Origin: Patescibacteria group bacterium
Lineage (GTDB): Bacteria > Patescibacteriota > JABMPQ01 > JAHIRA01
NCBI GenBank assembly: GCA_018818205.1
Contig: JAHISJ010000020.1
Span: 1-43,807 of the forward strand
DNA: 43,807 nucleotides
Direction: 5' to 3'
Position numbers and translations under genes: made by a program. The stretch's first letter is position 1; every line of letters starts with the position of its first letter. Below the pieces are notes generated by a model. That model had not been told where the DNA came from. It ran no database searches and was given only the letters and a program-made list of their open reading frames with translations. Below are positions 34,667 through 43,807 of the stretch, in pieces.

Positions 34667-35791
34667 TTACAGCAATGCAGAAAAGGCATTTGAGTAGTTG
34701 TTAGCAATAATACTCCAGTCATGTTTCTTTGCGGTTTCAGTACCGTTTTTTATTTGTTTTTGTTGAAGCGTTGGGTTATTTTTTAATGCAATTATGGCAT
34801 CCGCAAGTGCTTGTGGATTTTGAGGTGGCACTATCGTTCCATTTACTTTGTTCTCGACGATTTCAGTAACACCTCCTTGCTTGGTAACTATTACAGGAAG
34901 AGATGATGCAAGTGCTTCTAGTACTACTTTACCCATAGGCTCGAGGACAGAAGGAAGGATAAAGATATTTGCAGATTGATATATGGACGGAAGCTCAGTA
35001 TGCTTTATTGGAGGCATAACATCAACACGTTTTTCTAAAGAGAGCTTTTTTATAAGCGAAATAACATTGTGGAAGTCATTATCGCGTGGGGCACCTCCAA
35101 CTAGTTTCAGTCTGATTGATTGATCGTTAATACTGGCAAGTGCTCTCAGAAGATAAGGGAGCCCTTTTTTTTGGGCAAAGCGTCCAACATACAGTAAGGT
35201 AAAATGTTTAGAATCGGGTTGTGCCACTTTTTTGTTAAAGAGTTCAACGTTAATACCTGTATGAATCACTGCTATTTTTTCTTTGGGAATATGCAAAGAG
35301 ATGAGCTCATCTTTAATAAATTCAGCTATGGGGAGAATTAGGTCTACTCTTTTCGCCAAAAAAGTAATTAATTGTGCGTATTCAAACGCATTAAGAGTGC
35401 TGCGAACATCAAGTATTTGCTCCTTTTGGAGCGGCATAACTGAGCCATGAATAGAAAGGATTAGTTTTGCTTGTGTGTTTCTCTTTGCAAGAGGCAAAAG
35501 CCATCCAAAAGGAATTGAGCCAATGCAATGGATGATATCCGGTTTGATATTCGCCTTTGTAATTGCCTTAAAAAAAGACACACCTCCAAAGGTTCTAACC
35601 ACACGTGGACGAGAAATATAATGGACACGTATAGAATCGAAGGTTTCAGTTTTTGGAATTCCATTGGTAAAAGAAAAGATATCTACGAGGTGCCCCTCAC
35701 GTATTTGTGCTTTTGAAATATAATGGGCGTTGGGCACAAGTCCTCCCTTATTTTCTGGATCAAAGCATTCTATCAATCGTACTATATGCAT
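34667..35791 (-). CDS. Glycosyltransferase family 4
   Basis: LLYVGRFAQKKGLPYLLRAL, IFILPSVLEPMGKVVLEALASSLPVIVTKQGGVTEIV. Confidence 0.95.
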   Translation of the reverse strand: MHIVRLIECFDPENKGGLVPNAHYISKAQIREGHLVDIFSFTNGIPKTETFDSIRVHYISRPRVVRTFGGVSFFKAITKANIKPDIIHCIGSIPFGWLLPLAKRNTQAKLILSIHGSVMPLQKEQILDVRSTLNAFEYAQLITFLAKRVDLILPIAEFIKDELISLHIPKEKIAVIHTGINVELFNKKVAQPDSKHFTLLYVGRFAQKKGLPYLLRALASINDQSIRLKLVGGAPRDNDFHNVISLIKKLSLEKRVDVMPPIKHTELPSIYQSANIFILPSVLEPMGKVVLEALASSLPVIVTKQGGVTEIVENKVNGTIVPPQNPQALADAIIALKNNPTLQQKQIKNGTETAKKHDWSIIANNYSNAFSALL

Positions 35792-35897
35792 GGTTGTTTT
35801 TTCGAGAGGTTGGCGTGTATCAACGGAAGAGTTCCGAACGGTCAATTCCTTTCAATACGTGAGTGGTCGAGTTTATTGTGTTTGAGGTGAAACACAA

Positions 35898-36857
35898 TTA
35901 ATTAGAGGTCTTTTTGATGGCTCTAAGTAGCTTGACACGAAGTCCTTTTCTATCTAGCAGACCTGCAATAAATCCCGCGACTAGGGTAAATGTGCGCAAA
36001 AAACGGAGCATTGTTAGTCCAATACTTTGATACAGGGGAATAATTAAATACCCTTTCTCTACAAAGTAAATCTTCAAAAAGTACGCTACAATTTGTAAGA
36101 AAACAAAAATGAAAAAAACAAAAACGTACCGTGAATTATAGATAGAAATTCCAAACAAAGCAACATTAAGAAAGAATAATGCAATTTTCGTATAATCAAC
36201 CTCATCTGGAAAAAGGATCAAATAACCACTCGCTCTTTTCCTTTCACTGTCAAAAACTCTTTTTATAAAACCAAAGAAGTTTTTTGGTTCGCCTTTATGG
36301 TATTGCACAGCTTTTTTTGCAAAAATGGTTTTAAACCCTTTGCTTAGTACTCTCTTATGAAGCTCTTTCTCCTCAGATTGGTCCAAATACTTATTATATC
36401 CTTGCGTAGCCTGCAGAACCTTCTTTTTAAATGCCCAAGCGCTAAAAGGGGTATAATTCTGATACCTAATTATGAAATCAGCATCTATCACTTTTTGCAG
36501 AAATGACCTTGGTCTAAAGTACCTTCTTCTATCGGTAACTGTGTCAGCTCCGCATAGGAAACTCTTTTCAATTTCAAAAACCCAGTCTTTATCAAAAACA
36601 GAATCCGCTTCAGCAAAGCAGATTACATCTCCTTTTGCGTTTTTCCATCCAATATTTCTAGCTTCACATCTTCCAGTATGTCTTACTCTGATTACTGATA
36701 CAGGATATGAGGTGACTTTTTTTACTGTGTTATCAGAAGAACCATCGTCAACAACAATTATTTCATTTGGTTTTCTGCTCTGATTTAGTAAAGAAGTAAG
36801 ACAAGCGTCAATGTCTCTTTCTTCGTTATAGGTCACAACGACAACTGTAATGATCAT
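35898..36857 (-). CDS. Glycosyltransferase family 2 with C-terminal TM segments
   Basis: TVVVVTYNEERDIDACLTSLLNQSRKPNEIIVVDDGSSDNT, CFAEADSVFDKDW. Confidence 0.93.
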   Translation of the reverse strand: MIITVVVVTYNEERDIDACLTSLLNQSRKPNEIIVVDDGSSDNTVKKVTSYPVSVIRVRHTGRCEARNIGWKNAKGDVICFAEADSVFDKDWVFEIEKSFLCGADTVTDRRRYFRPRSFLQKVIDADFIIRYQNYTPFSAWAFKKKVLQATQGYNKYLDQSEEKELHKRVLSKGFKTIFAKKAVQYHKGEPKNFFGFIKRVFDSERKRASGYLILFPDEVDYTKIALFFLNVALFGISIYNSRYVFVFFIFVFLQIVAYFLKIYFVEKGYLIIPLYQSIGLTMLRFLRTFTLVAGFIAGLLDRKGLRVKLLRAIKKTSN

Positions 36858-36931
36858 TGGTGTTTTCACTGTAGATTGCTTTGTTCTTAAGTAGCATTGC
36901 ATCGGTACGTTCTTTGAAGAAAATAATAGAA

Positions 36932-39900
36932 CTATTCACCTCTTTTTTTATTCTTTAGAGAAATGACCTCCATAACCTTCTTTAGGTTAAACTGACGTGT
37001 GCGTTTAAAGTGCGCCATGAGACGAGCAAGTTTCTTTCCTCGTTTTCTTATGGTACTTATGTTCACTATAATGAAGATTACTGCATTGATTGCAAGGAGA
37101 ATAAGGATAATTTGGATACTACTCATTATTGCAGGGTATATACTCATAAGTCCTCTAAATGGATCTTGCTCACCAATACGGGTAATGCCTCGTGAAATGA
37201 AGAAGAACAACAGTACGAGAGTGATTGTTCTCAGGCTCTTGTTAAGGAGCAAGACAATAGTAAGACAAAAAATACCAACAAAGAACAGCGTCATGCCTCT
37301 ACTGAGCTTTACATATTTTAAGTAGTTATTAAAAATGTTGCTCCAGAATGTTTGATATTTCTTATTTAATGTACGCTCAGTCTCATCAGTAGTCAGACCT
37401 TTTTCTATTTCTTCCTCAGTAGCATTGTATACAACTGGACTGGTTCCCATGCTAATTTCTTTTTCATCAGTGATATTGTCACCATCTGAATCAATATCAT
37501 TTGGATTTGACTTATAAACGGTGATTTCTTCTATATCGGTGATAGTGTCATTGTCCGTATCTTTGAAAAAACGTTCATCAAGAGAACTAGTAAATATCCC
37601 ATATTCTCGTAGGTCCTCAACTATTTTTTTATCGTAGTAGACAACAAGATTTCGTTTTTGATCAAATGTGGCCAATTCTTTTTTTGCATAGAATGCTGGG
37701 AGAGAATCGGGGTAGAGCTCAGCAATATTTGAATACGACTCTTTCGCTTTGTCGAGTTTATTAAAACGCATGTAAATCTCTATCAGTCGAAAATCGATAT
37801 TAACCCTATAATTTGGGTTGGACGTTTGTTCCAGAAGATGGTTAAAATCTATTTCTGCTTGTGCCAGGCTATAGCCGGCACCATTTGATTTTTTTATTGC
37901 ACTCAAATATTCTTCATAAAATCCTCTCTGGTGTTTGGGAGTGAGCTCACTTATACGTAGTAGTGCTTGCGTTGTTGTTTTTTCGTTGTTACAAAAATCC
38001 CAGAGTAGTCTTTCATAATTGGCTATAGCTTGTTGGTGATTTATTTGCAATCTTTCATATGCATACGCCGCATCGTACCGTGCAGTAGGGATGAAATCTT
38101 TTTCTGGACTACGGGCAAATAAATCAAGATATTTAACAAGCGCGATCTCGTATTTACCTGACTGTAAGTAGCTGTCAGCTAGCCTTAGCCGTACATATGG
38201 AGTGATGCTATCATCTGGGAAGGTACGTATAAAATCAGTATATAGTGGAATAGCTTCGCTATATTGATGTGATTTCTGGTACGCTTCACCAAGGTAAAAG
38301 AGCGTTTCTTTTTTATAGGGACTATCTGGGAAGTTTTCTAGATTTTCCCTTTGGTTTTTGATCGCTTTTGCATATTCTCTCAGTACGATGTACGACATGC
38401 CTCTGTGAAACAAGCTGCGTGTTTTTCTAAAGTTTAAAGTCTTATCGTCTGTCTTAAAGGATCTTCCTTGTTGATCGCTGAGCACTTCCGCATCATCAAC
38501 ATTGTGGATATAGTTAGTATAGTAGTCGACGGCCTTTGAGTTATAATACTGTGTTGGTGAGCTAAAACTTGTCTTCCAGTAGTCAGAAAGAACAATGGTT
38601 TTATGTCTAAGACTAAAATACGTTTCTGCAAGGCCATATGTATTTGCAGCATAGAGTGCTGGGAATTCTTTGTATTTTGTTAAAGATTCTTCAAATACGA
38701 GAATCGCTTCCGCGTGCCTTTGCTCACTTGCTAAACTCTGGGCAAAGATATTTTCTTTTCTGCCCCTTTCTTCTTTACTAAATGCTTTTTTGAGGTACGG
38801 AACAACTTCATTGTCTCGAACAGAACGATACAAATCAAACGGGTTAAAACTATCTTGTTTGTAATCCCATTGATATGCTTCAGCAGAGGTCATAGTAAGA
38901 ATGACTCTCTTAGAAAAATATTCAGTTTGAGGGATAACAATAAGGAGCAAGATACCAATAAGTATAATGGGGATTAAGAGATAGTTTATTTTATTTCTGA
39001 GTTTGGTAACAATAAGCAATACGCCAAAGAGCCCAATGAGTGCAAAGAGAGTTCGTAAGTTATTACCACCTGCAATAACACCGGGAAGAAAATAATTGTT
39101 AAGGATTAATCCATATGTATTTTTCGCATGGTACGTAATAGGCATGTGAATCAGCATTCCGCACAGAATATAGAGCCCCATAAGTCCAAAAAAGCAAATA
39201 AAACCATACAAAATACTTAACAATGCATCTTTAACTTTTTTTATCGTAAGTGCTTTCCAAAGTAAGTACGCGACAGATAGTGCGACAATGATATTTGAAA
39301 GAAGAACTACGATCTTAGCGTTTATTTCAAATAATAATTGCGGAGGATATTTTTTAACGGGGAATGTAGTGGCAAGATTTTCCATAAGCCACTGCTTGGA
39401 GACAACCTCAGTTTTGTCGGGTGCAATCTGTTCCATAAAAGAAGCACACGTCGTATTTTGGTATTCATCAATAATGAATATTTTTTTTGCACTCCATGCA
39501 GAAAGGTGCATATGTTGGTACACGCCCGGGTCACAATTAGAGGAACTTCCCACAATAAATCCATCTATTGATTTGGTGATGCCTAAAACCCACCATAAAT
39601 AATTTGGTACCTGGGAGTCAGAAGCAAAAAGTGTGTCGGTTTTGTATCGTGTGTTGGTATTTTTATCCCAATTTAGAATAATGGGTTTTGGATTTGGAAT
39701 AAGGGCAGAAAAGAGAAGCATTAATACTGCGGTAAGTGCAATAGCGGCAAGAAGCTTTTTTGGGTTCAGCGTGATTTTGATATTCTTAACAAGACCTAGG
39801 GCACTGATAGAAAAAAGCATGATAAGCACGATTGCAATGATAAGCATCACTTGCATAATCGTGTGGTACCCAAATTTGTAGTAGACGATAGACGGAAATA

Positions 39901-40702
39901 TAAAGTCGTGAAAAAAATAACTGTTTTCACCAACGTCGTACATATCTGCGGGATTACCGCCATCTCCTTTTTTTATTACCTTTGCGGAGGCGGGGAGATG
40001 TATGGTGAATGTGTTAAACGATTTGTCATCCACGGGAAGTGTCATTTCCATATTTCCGGAAACAAAATCCAATCCCATGAAAGATGCATAGTGTGTGTTT
40101 TGAATTAATGTTAACTCTTTTGTGGTTTTACTGGTAACTTTTCTAAAACCATTGGATTCAGGAAAGTTTTGCCTATCGGAAAATTCAACCTCACTGGGAA
40201 TAAGAACTTCACCTTCAAGGTTTTTAATCTTGAACTCAAGCCTTGCGATATCTTTAACGATAAAAAAGAACGAAGTATCAGGAACGTACACGTCTGCTTT
40301 CCATAAAAAGGAATTTTCACCATTGCGGTAATAGCCATACCCCTCGTTATTTTGCTTCTCTTCCCAGTTAATTGATTCGTATGAGATGGCTCTTTCCGGA
40401 ACGAAGTCGTATCCTTTTTTTCTGTCAAAGTAAATACCAACAAGTGATAGAATGATAAAAATAAGAAGTGAGACACCAAGTATTCTGCGTATATTTTTTT
40501 TCTGAAACCATAATATGAGCGCACTTAAACGACCAATAAAACCTACAATTTTAGAAGGTTCGTTTTCTGAGTGCGCTTTTTTTATTCTTGACTTTTTCGT
40601 ACGGGATCTAAAGCCATCATTTTGATTTTTTTGTTCATGAAAAAGATGTCCTCTTTTCATAGAACGAGTAGAATGTTTTTTGTTTTTTCTAAAGTTTTGC
40701 AT
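36932..40702 (-). CDS. 1256-aa multi-TM protein with TPR/BamD-like repeats and TSP3/EF-hand-like calcium-binding segment
   Basis: N-terminal basic tail + TM + extracytoplasmic domain + polytopic region; TPR-like repeats (ILVFEESLTKYKEFPALYAA; YKKETLFYLGEAYQKSHQYSEAIPLYTDFIRTFPDD; VRLRLADSYLQSGKYEIALVKYLDLFARSPEKD); DTDNDTITDIEEITVYKSNPNDIDSDGDNITDEKEI; C-terminal TM cluster. Confidence 0.85.
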   Translation of the reverse strand: MQNFRKNKKHSTRSMKRGHLFHEQKNQNDGFRSRTKKSRIKKAHSENEPSKIVGFIGRLSALILWFQKKNIRRILGVSLLIFIILSLVGIYFDRKKGYDFVPERAISYESINWEEKQNNEGYGYYRNGENSFLWKADVYVPDTSFFFIVKDIARLEFKIKNLEGEVLIPSEVEFSDRQNFPESNGFRKVTSKTTKELTLIQNTHYASFMGLDFVSGNMEMTLPVDDKSFNTFTIHLPASAKVIKKGDGGNPADMYDVGENSYFFHDFIFPSIVYYKFGYHTIMQVMLIIAIVLIMLFSISALGLVKNIKITLNPKKLLAAIALTAVLMLLFSALIPNPKPIILNWDKNTNTRYKTDTLFASDSQVPNYLWWVLGITKSIDGFIVGSSSNCDPGVYQHMHLSAWSAKKIFIIDEYQNTTCASFMEQIAPDKTEVVSKQWLMENLATTFPVKKYPPQLLFEINAKIVVLLSNIIVALSVAYLLWKALTIKKVKDALLSILYGFICFFGLMGLYILCGMLIHMPITYHAKNTYGLILNNYFLPGVIAGGNNLRTLFALIGLFGVLLIVTKLRNKINYLLIPIILIGILLLIVIPQTEYFSKRVILTMTSAEAYQWDYKQDSFNPFDLYRSVRDNEVVPYLKKAFSKEERGRKENIFAQSLASEQRHAEAILVFEESLTKYKEFPALYAANTYGLAETYFSLRHKTIVLSDYWKTSFSSPTQYYNSKAVDYYTNYIHNVDDAEVLSDQQGRSFKTDDKTLNFRKTRSLFHRGMSYIVLREYAKAIKNQRENLENFPDSPYKKETLFYLGEAYQKSHQYSEAIPLYTDFIRTFPDDSITPYVRLRLADSYLQSGKYEIALVKYLDLFARSPEKDFIPTARYDAAYAYERLQINHQQAIANYERLLWDFCNNEKTTTQALLRISELTPKHQRGFYEEYLSAIKKSNGAGYSLAQAEIDFNHLLEQTSNPNYRVNIDFRLIEIYMRFNKLDKAKESYSNIAELYPDSLPAFYAKKELATFDQKRNLVVYYDKKIVEDLREYGIFTSSLDERFFKDTDNDTITDIEEITVYKSNPNDIDSDGDNITDEKEISMGTSPVVYNATEEEIEKGLTTDETERTLNKKYQTFWSNIFNNYLKYVKLSRGMTLFFVGIFCLTIVLLLNKSLRTITLVLLFFFISRGITRIGEQDPFRGLMSIYPAIMSSIQIILILLAINAVIFIIVNISTIRKRGKKLARLMAHFKRTRQFNLKKVMEVISLKNKKRGE

Positions 40703-40857
40703 ACTTTTTGTACACTATTGCTTCTTAAGCTTAAACACGCATAATATACAATTATAGTATAACAGTTTCTTAATGAAACATAAATAAGGAATAGTATGCT
40801 ATGATACTAAAGGATTTAGATAAATAAAGAAGGTACTATTTTTTTTGAACAACAAAG

Positions 40858-41775
40858 ATGGATGTGATTATTCGAGCAGATGCATTAACAAAAGGATATA
40901 AGACAAAAAAAGGGGAGTGGATCAAAGCTCTTGATGCGGTCAGTTTAGATATACAAAAAGGGGAAATTTTTGGACTGTTAGGTACAAACGGTGCGGGGAA
41001 AACAACCATTGTCCGGATACTTTCAACATTAATTTATCCTGATGGAGGGCAGGCGAGTGTTATGGGGTATAATGTTAAAAAACATCCCAAGGAAATAAGA
41101 AAGAATATCGGGGTATGTCTTGGGAACAAGATGGTGTATCACAAAATGACCGCACGAGATAACTTACGTTTTTTTGGTAAAATATATGATGTACGTAATC
41201 TTGACAATAAGATTGATGAGCTTGCAGAGTTCTTTGACATTAAAGATAGAATAGATGATCTTGTTGAGAATTATTCGATGGGGATGAAGACAAAGCTGGC
41301 GGTTATGAGGGCATTTATACATGATCCGCCGATTGTATTTCTTGATGAGCCCACCTTTGGATTGGATCCGGGAACGGGATATAAATTACGGCAACGTATT
41401 AAGGAAATGAGAGATAAGGAAGGAAAAACAATAATTCTGTGTACGCATCATTTGCTAGAAGCCGAAGAGCTGTGTGATACTATCGCCGTATTACGAAAAG
41501 GAAAGACCGTTGCGGTTGATACAGCAGAGGGGCTAAAAAGGAAGGTTGATAGTTCAAAAGATGTTTGTATCCAGTTTACTCATGAAAAGGACGCCGCAGT
41601 CATGAGCGAGCTTTTTGATGTAAGTCAGAGAAAAGAAAAAATTGTTATTCCACTGAGCAATAGTCACTTGCTGCATGTATTGTTACAAAAAGTACATGAA
41701 GGCAATATGGAAATTCAAGATATACGAGTCAATAAACCAACATTAGAAGAGGCGTTTTTAAAGATGACTTCGTAA
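40858..41775 (+). CDS. ABC transporter ATP-binding protein (ABC-2 type), paralog 2
   Basis: FGLLGTNGAGKTTIVRIL, signature YSMGMKTKLAVMRA, VFLDEPTFGLDP, LCTHHL. Confidence 0.96.
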   Translation: MDVIIRADALTKGYKTKKGEWIKALDAVSLDIQKGEIFGLLGTNGAGKTTIVRILSTLIYPDGGQASVMGYNVKKHPKEIRKNIGVCLGNKMVYHKMTARDNLRFFGKIYDVRNLDNKIDELAEFFDIKDRIDDLVENYSMGMKTKLAVMRAFIHDPPIVFLDEPTFGLDPGTGYKLRQRIKEMRDKEGKTIILCTHHLLEAEELCDTIAVLRKGKTVAVDTAEGLKRKVDSSKDVCIQFTHEKDAAVMSELFDVSQRKEKIVIPLSNSHLLHVLLQKVHEGNMEIQDIRVNKPTLEEAFLKMTS

Positions 41776-41787
41776 AGGAGATAGAAT

Positions 41788-42624
41788 ATGAGGAGAGCCA
41801 TGGGCTATATTAATGATCTAAGTGGGAGAAGACTTTCAGTTCTTTGGGCTTTTGTTGTTAAGGATTTAAAACAGATGTTTAGGTTTAAAACTAATATCGT
41901 TAATTTTGTTTTTGCTCCAATGCTGACTATGTTTAGCTTCTTTCTGGTGTACTCTTCTGTGTTTATGCAGTCAGGTGTTGATGACTTGGGTTTTGTCCAG
42001 AAACAAAACTATGTAGTGTATCTTCTGACCGGTTTTTTGGCATATAGTTATTTCCATATGACTTGGGGAAAAACAAAGCTAAAAAGTGAAAAGATGATGC
42101 AGACACTTGATGGAATTTTGCTTTCTCCAAGAAGTAGACTCTATATTTTGGCAGGAAAGGGCGTAAAGACATTTTTTGAAATTATCATTGTAACCCTTAT
42201 TTTTATCGCATTTATGTTTTTTCTAACTCCATCGATTATTTGGATAAATCTTTTCTTTGGTACTGTTGCTCTTATGTTTATTTTTATCATTTTTATTTCG
42301 TTTGACTTTGTTATTTCCTCAATAGAATTAAGTGAGGAAGGAATTGCCGCGATCCTCGTGAACTACTTACCTCGTGCTTTTCTGATATTGGGAGCGGTCT
42401 ATTTTCCTATTGATATTATTCCAAAATGGTTATGGTGGCTCGCCTATATAAATCCGGTGTATATTGGGGTGAATATTTTTCGGAGTGCGTTTATGGAAGC
42501 AAATATCCCCCTAGGTATTCCGATTTCTCTTCTCTATATTGGTGCATTGGCGCTATTAATGCCTTTTTTTGCAATTTATGTTTTTGACTTTGTTCTTAAA
42601 AAGTGGGGTGTGAGAGGGTATTAA
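41788..42624 (+). CDS. ABC-2 type permease, paralog 2
   Basis: 278 aa, extensively similar along its length to the 31297-32133 product. Confidence 0.93.
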   Translation: MRRAMGYINDLSGRRLSVLWAFVVKDLKQMFRFKTNIVNFVFAPMLTMFSFFLVYSSVFMQSGVDDLGFVQKQNYVVYLLTGFLAYSYFHMTWGKTKLKSEKMMQTLDGILLSPRSRLYILAGKGVKTFFEIIIVTLIFIAFMFFLTPSIIWINLFFGTVALMFIFIIFISFDFVISSIELSEEGIAAILVNYLPRAFLILGAVYFPIDIIPKWLWWLAYINPVYIGVNIFRSAFMEANIPLGIPISLLYIGALALLMPFFAIYVFDFVLKKWGVRGY

Positions 42625-42625
42625 A

Positions 42626-43642
42626 ATGATAAGGATTAATAAAAAAAGTAGCAGTATGAGTACTCAGCCAAAAAATTGCAATGTACACTGTTCTGTTATT
42701 GTTCCAGTATTTAATGATGATCAAAAAATAGGTGTGTGTATTGAATCGGTGCTATTTGGATCGTTCCAGGAGTTTGAGCTTATTATTGTTGATGACGGCT
42801 CTACGGATAATACACGCACTGTGTTAAAGAAATATAATTATGATCCGCGGGTAAAAGTAGTATCTTTAGATGAAAACGTTGGGCCAAGCCATGCAAGAAA
42901 CGTAGGGATAAGAAAGTCTCAGGGAGATATCCTGGTTTTTACCGATTCTGATTGTATTGTTACGGATCGCTGGCTTGAAAGTTTTGTTAAGATTGCCAAA
43001 GTGGAAAAGGTTTCCATTGGAAAATGTGTTTCATATGATCATAGAAAATGGGCAATGGAAACTCATAAGCAATACAGCTCCTGGGTTAAAAACAACACTC
43101 AGGGTACCTATTCTAGAGTCCTCGATACAAAGAATTGTATGATCAGTAAAGATGTGTTTGAAGACATAGGGTTTTTTGATGAAAACTTACGCACCAGCGA
43201 AGATACTGATTTGGCAATACGAATACAAAAAGCAGGATATAAAATTTACTATTGCCAGGATGCAAACATTTCTCACGATGACCCAAAGTCTTTTAAAGCT
43301 CATTGTTTTTGGGCGATCAAGCGCTCAGCCTCACACAGGCATGTGGCCACAAAGCACAACAAAAAATCACCAATGCATATTAATCACGGAAAGAAAATTT
43401 TCTATGCAATCATACTTGGTCTTTTTGGAAGTATAGCAGTGGTGTATGGACAGAGTTGGGGAATAGGAATTATGTTAGCGGCGGTATTTGTATTGATGCT
43501 TGCTTTTTCGAGCGTCCTAAAAAATTTTGTAAAATTTGCCTTTGGAATGCAATCTTGGATGAGTTTTTTATTTCAATTTGCACGAGACATTGGTTTCAAG
43601 ATAGGGTTTGTTCAGGAACTATTGTTTAGGAGGGTCTGGTAA
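42626..43642 (+). CDS. Glycosyltransferase family 2 with C-terminal TM region
   Basis: SVIVPVFNDDQKIGVCIESVL, LIIVDDGSTDNTRTVL, NVGPSHARNVGIRKSQGDILVFTDSDCIV. Internal start at 42656 also possible. Confidence 0.94.
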   Translation: MIRINKKSSSMSTQPKNCNVHCSVIVPVFNDDQKIGVCIESVLFGSFQEFELIIVDDGSTDNTRTVLKKYNYDPRVKVVSLDENVGPSHARNVGIRKSQGDILVFTDSDCIVTDRWLESFVKIAKVEKVSIGKCVSYDHRKWAMETHKQYSSWVKNNTQGTYSRVLDTKNCMISKDVFEDIGFFDENLRTSEDTDLAIRIQKAGYKIYYCQDANISHDDPKSFKAHCFWAIKRSASHRHVATKHNKKSPMHINHGKKIFYAIILGLFGSIAVVYGQSWGIGIMLAAVFVLMLAFSSVLKNFVKFAFGMQSWMSFLFQFARDIGFKIGFVQELLFRRVW

Positions 43643-43662
43643 AAAAAGCTTTTATTCCTTGC

Positions 43663-43807
43663 TCAATGCCAAACTCCCTCCACCACCCTCTCATACTTCT
43701 CAAGTATTGCCTCCCACTCATATCGTTTCTCAACTAACATTCTTCCGTTATCTCCAAGCCTCTTCCTAAGTTCAGCATGTTCTTGTAGATAACGCATCTT
43801 TTCCTTA
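43663..43807 (-). CDS. C-terminal tail of a glycosyltransferase family 4 protein (runs off window)
   Basis: Minus strand translation KEKMRYLQEHAELRKRLGDNGRMLVEKRYEWEAILEKYERVVEGVWH*, typical GT4 C-terminus. Confidence 0.75.
   Translation of the reverse strand, partial: KEKMRYLQEHAELRKRLGDNGRMLVEKRYEWEAILEKYERVVEGVWH

Noticed and set aside
1-43807. CRISPR array, rRNA genes or integrated prophage
   Set aside because: No regularly spaced repeats, no rRNA-like conserved stretches and no capsid/terminase/portal-like proteins were seen in the window.

Overview
The window looks bacterial. Its protein families and compact layout (DUF5661, DUF1059, glutaredoxin-CcdA fusion, small Cys-rich protein) suggest a candidate-phylum/Patescibacteria-like genome, but that is inference. 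Left part (1-5.7 kb): the C-terminal end of a probable transposase with a cluster of end repeats, tRNA-Pro(TGG), tRNA-Ala(CGC), small membrane proteins, a wHTH-TM + HEPN-like gene pair, a membrane-anchored SNase and a RhuM-Fic fusion. Middle part (5.8-14.3 kb): a redox and carbon-metabolism block with a Grx-CcdA fusion, gpsA, DJ-1/PfpI, a Cys-rich mini-protein, SOD, zwf-gnd-tal, a cyclase-family hydrolase and an M20 peptidase. It is followed by tRNA-Gly(TCC), a degenerate histidine-phosphatase-like gene behind a long structured leader, an ABC exporter, a methyltransferase and a BtpA-family protein. Right part (20.4-43.8 kb): a surface-glycan locus with a carbamoyltransferase/SGNH/DUF5989 cassette, many glycosyltransferases, a radical SAM/SPASM protein, a GlcNAc-1-P transferase-like initiator, two paralogous ABC-2 export pairs, a split sulfotransferase-like gene with a T_TTT_TTC slippery heptamer, and a 1256-aa TM/TPR/TSP3-like protein. 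The strongest items for follow-up are the 1256-aa protein between the duplicated ABC-2 transporters, the possible -1 frameshift gene, the attenuator-like leader of the pseudo-phosphatase, and the wHTH-TM/HEPN pair.
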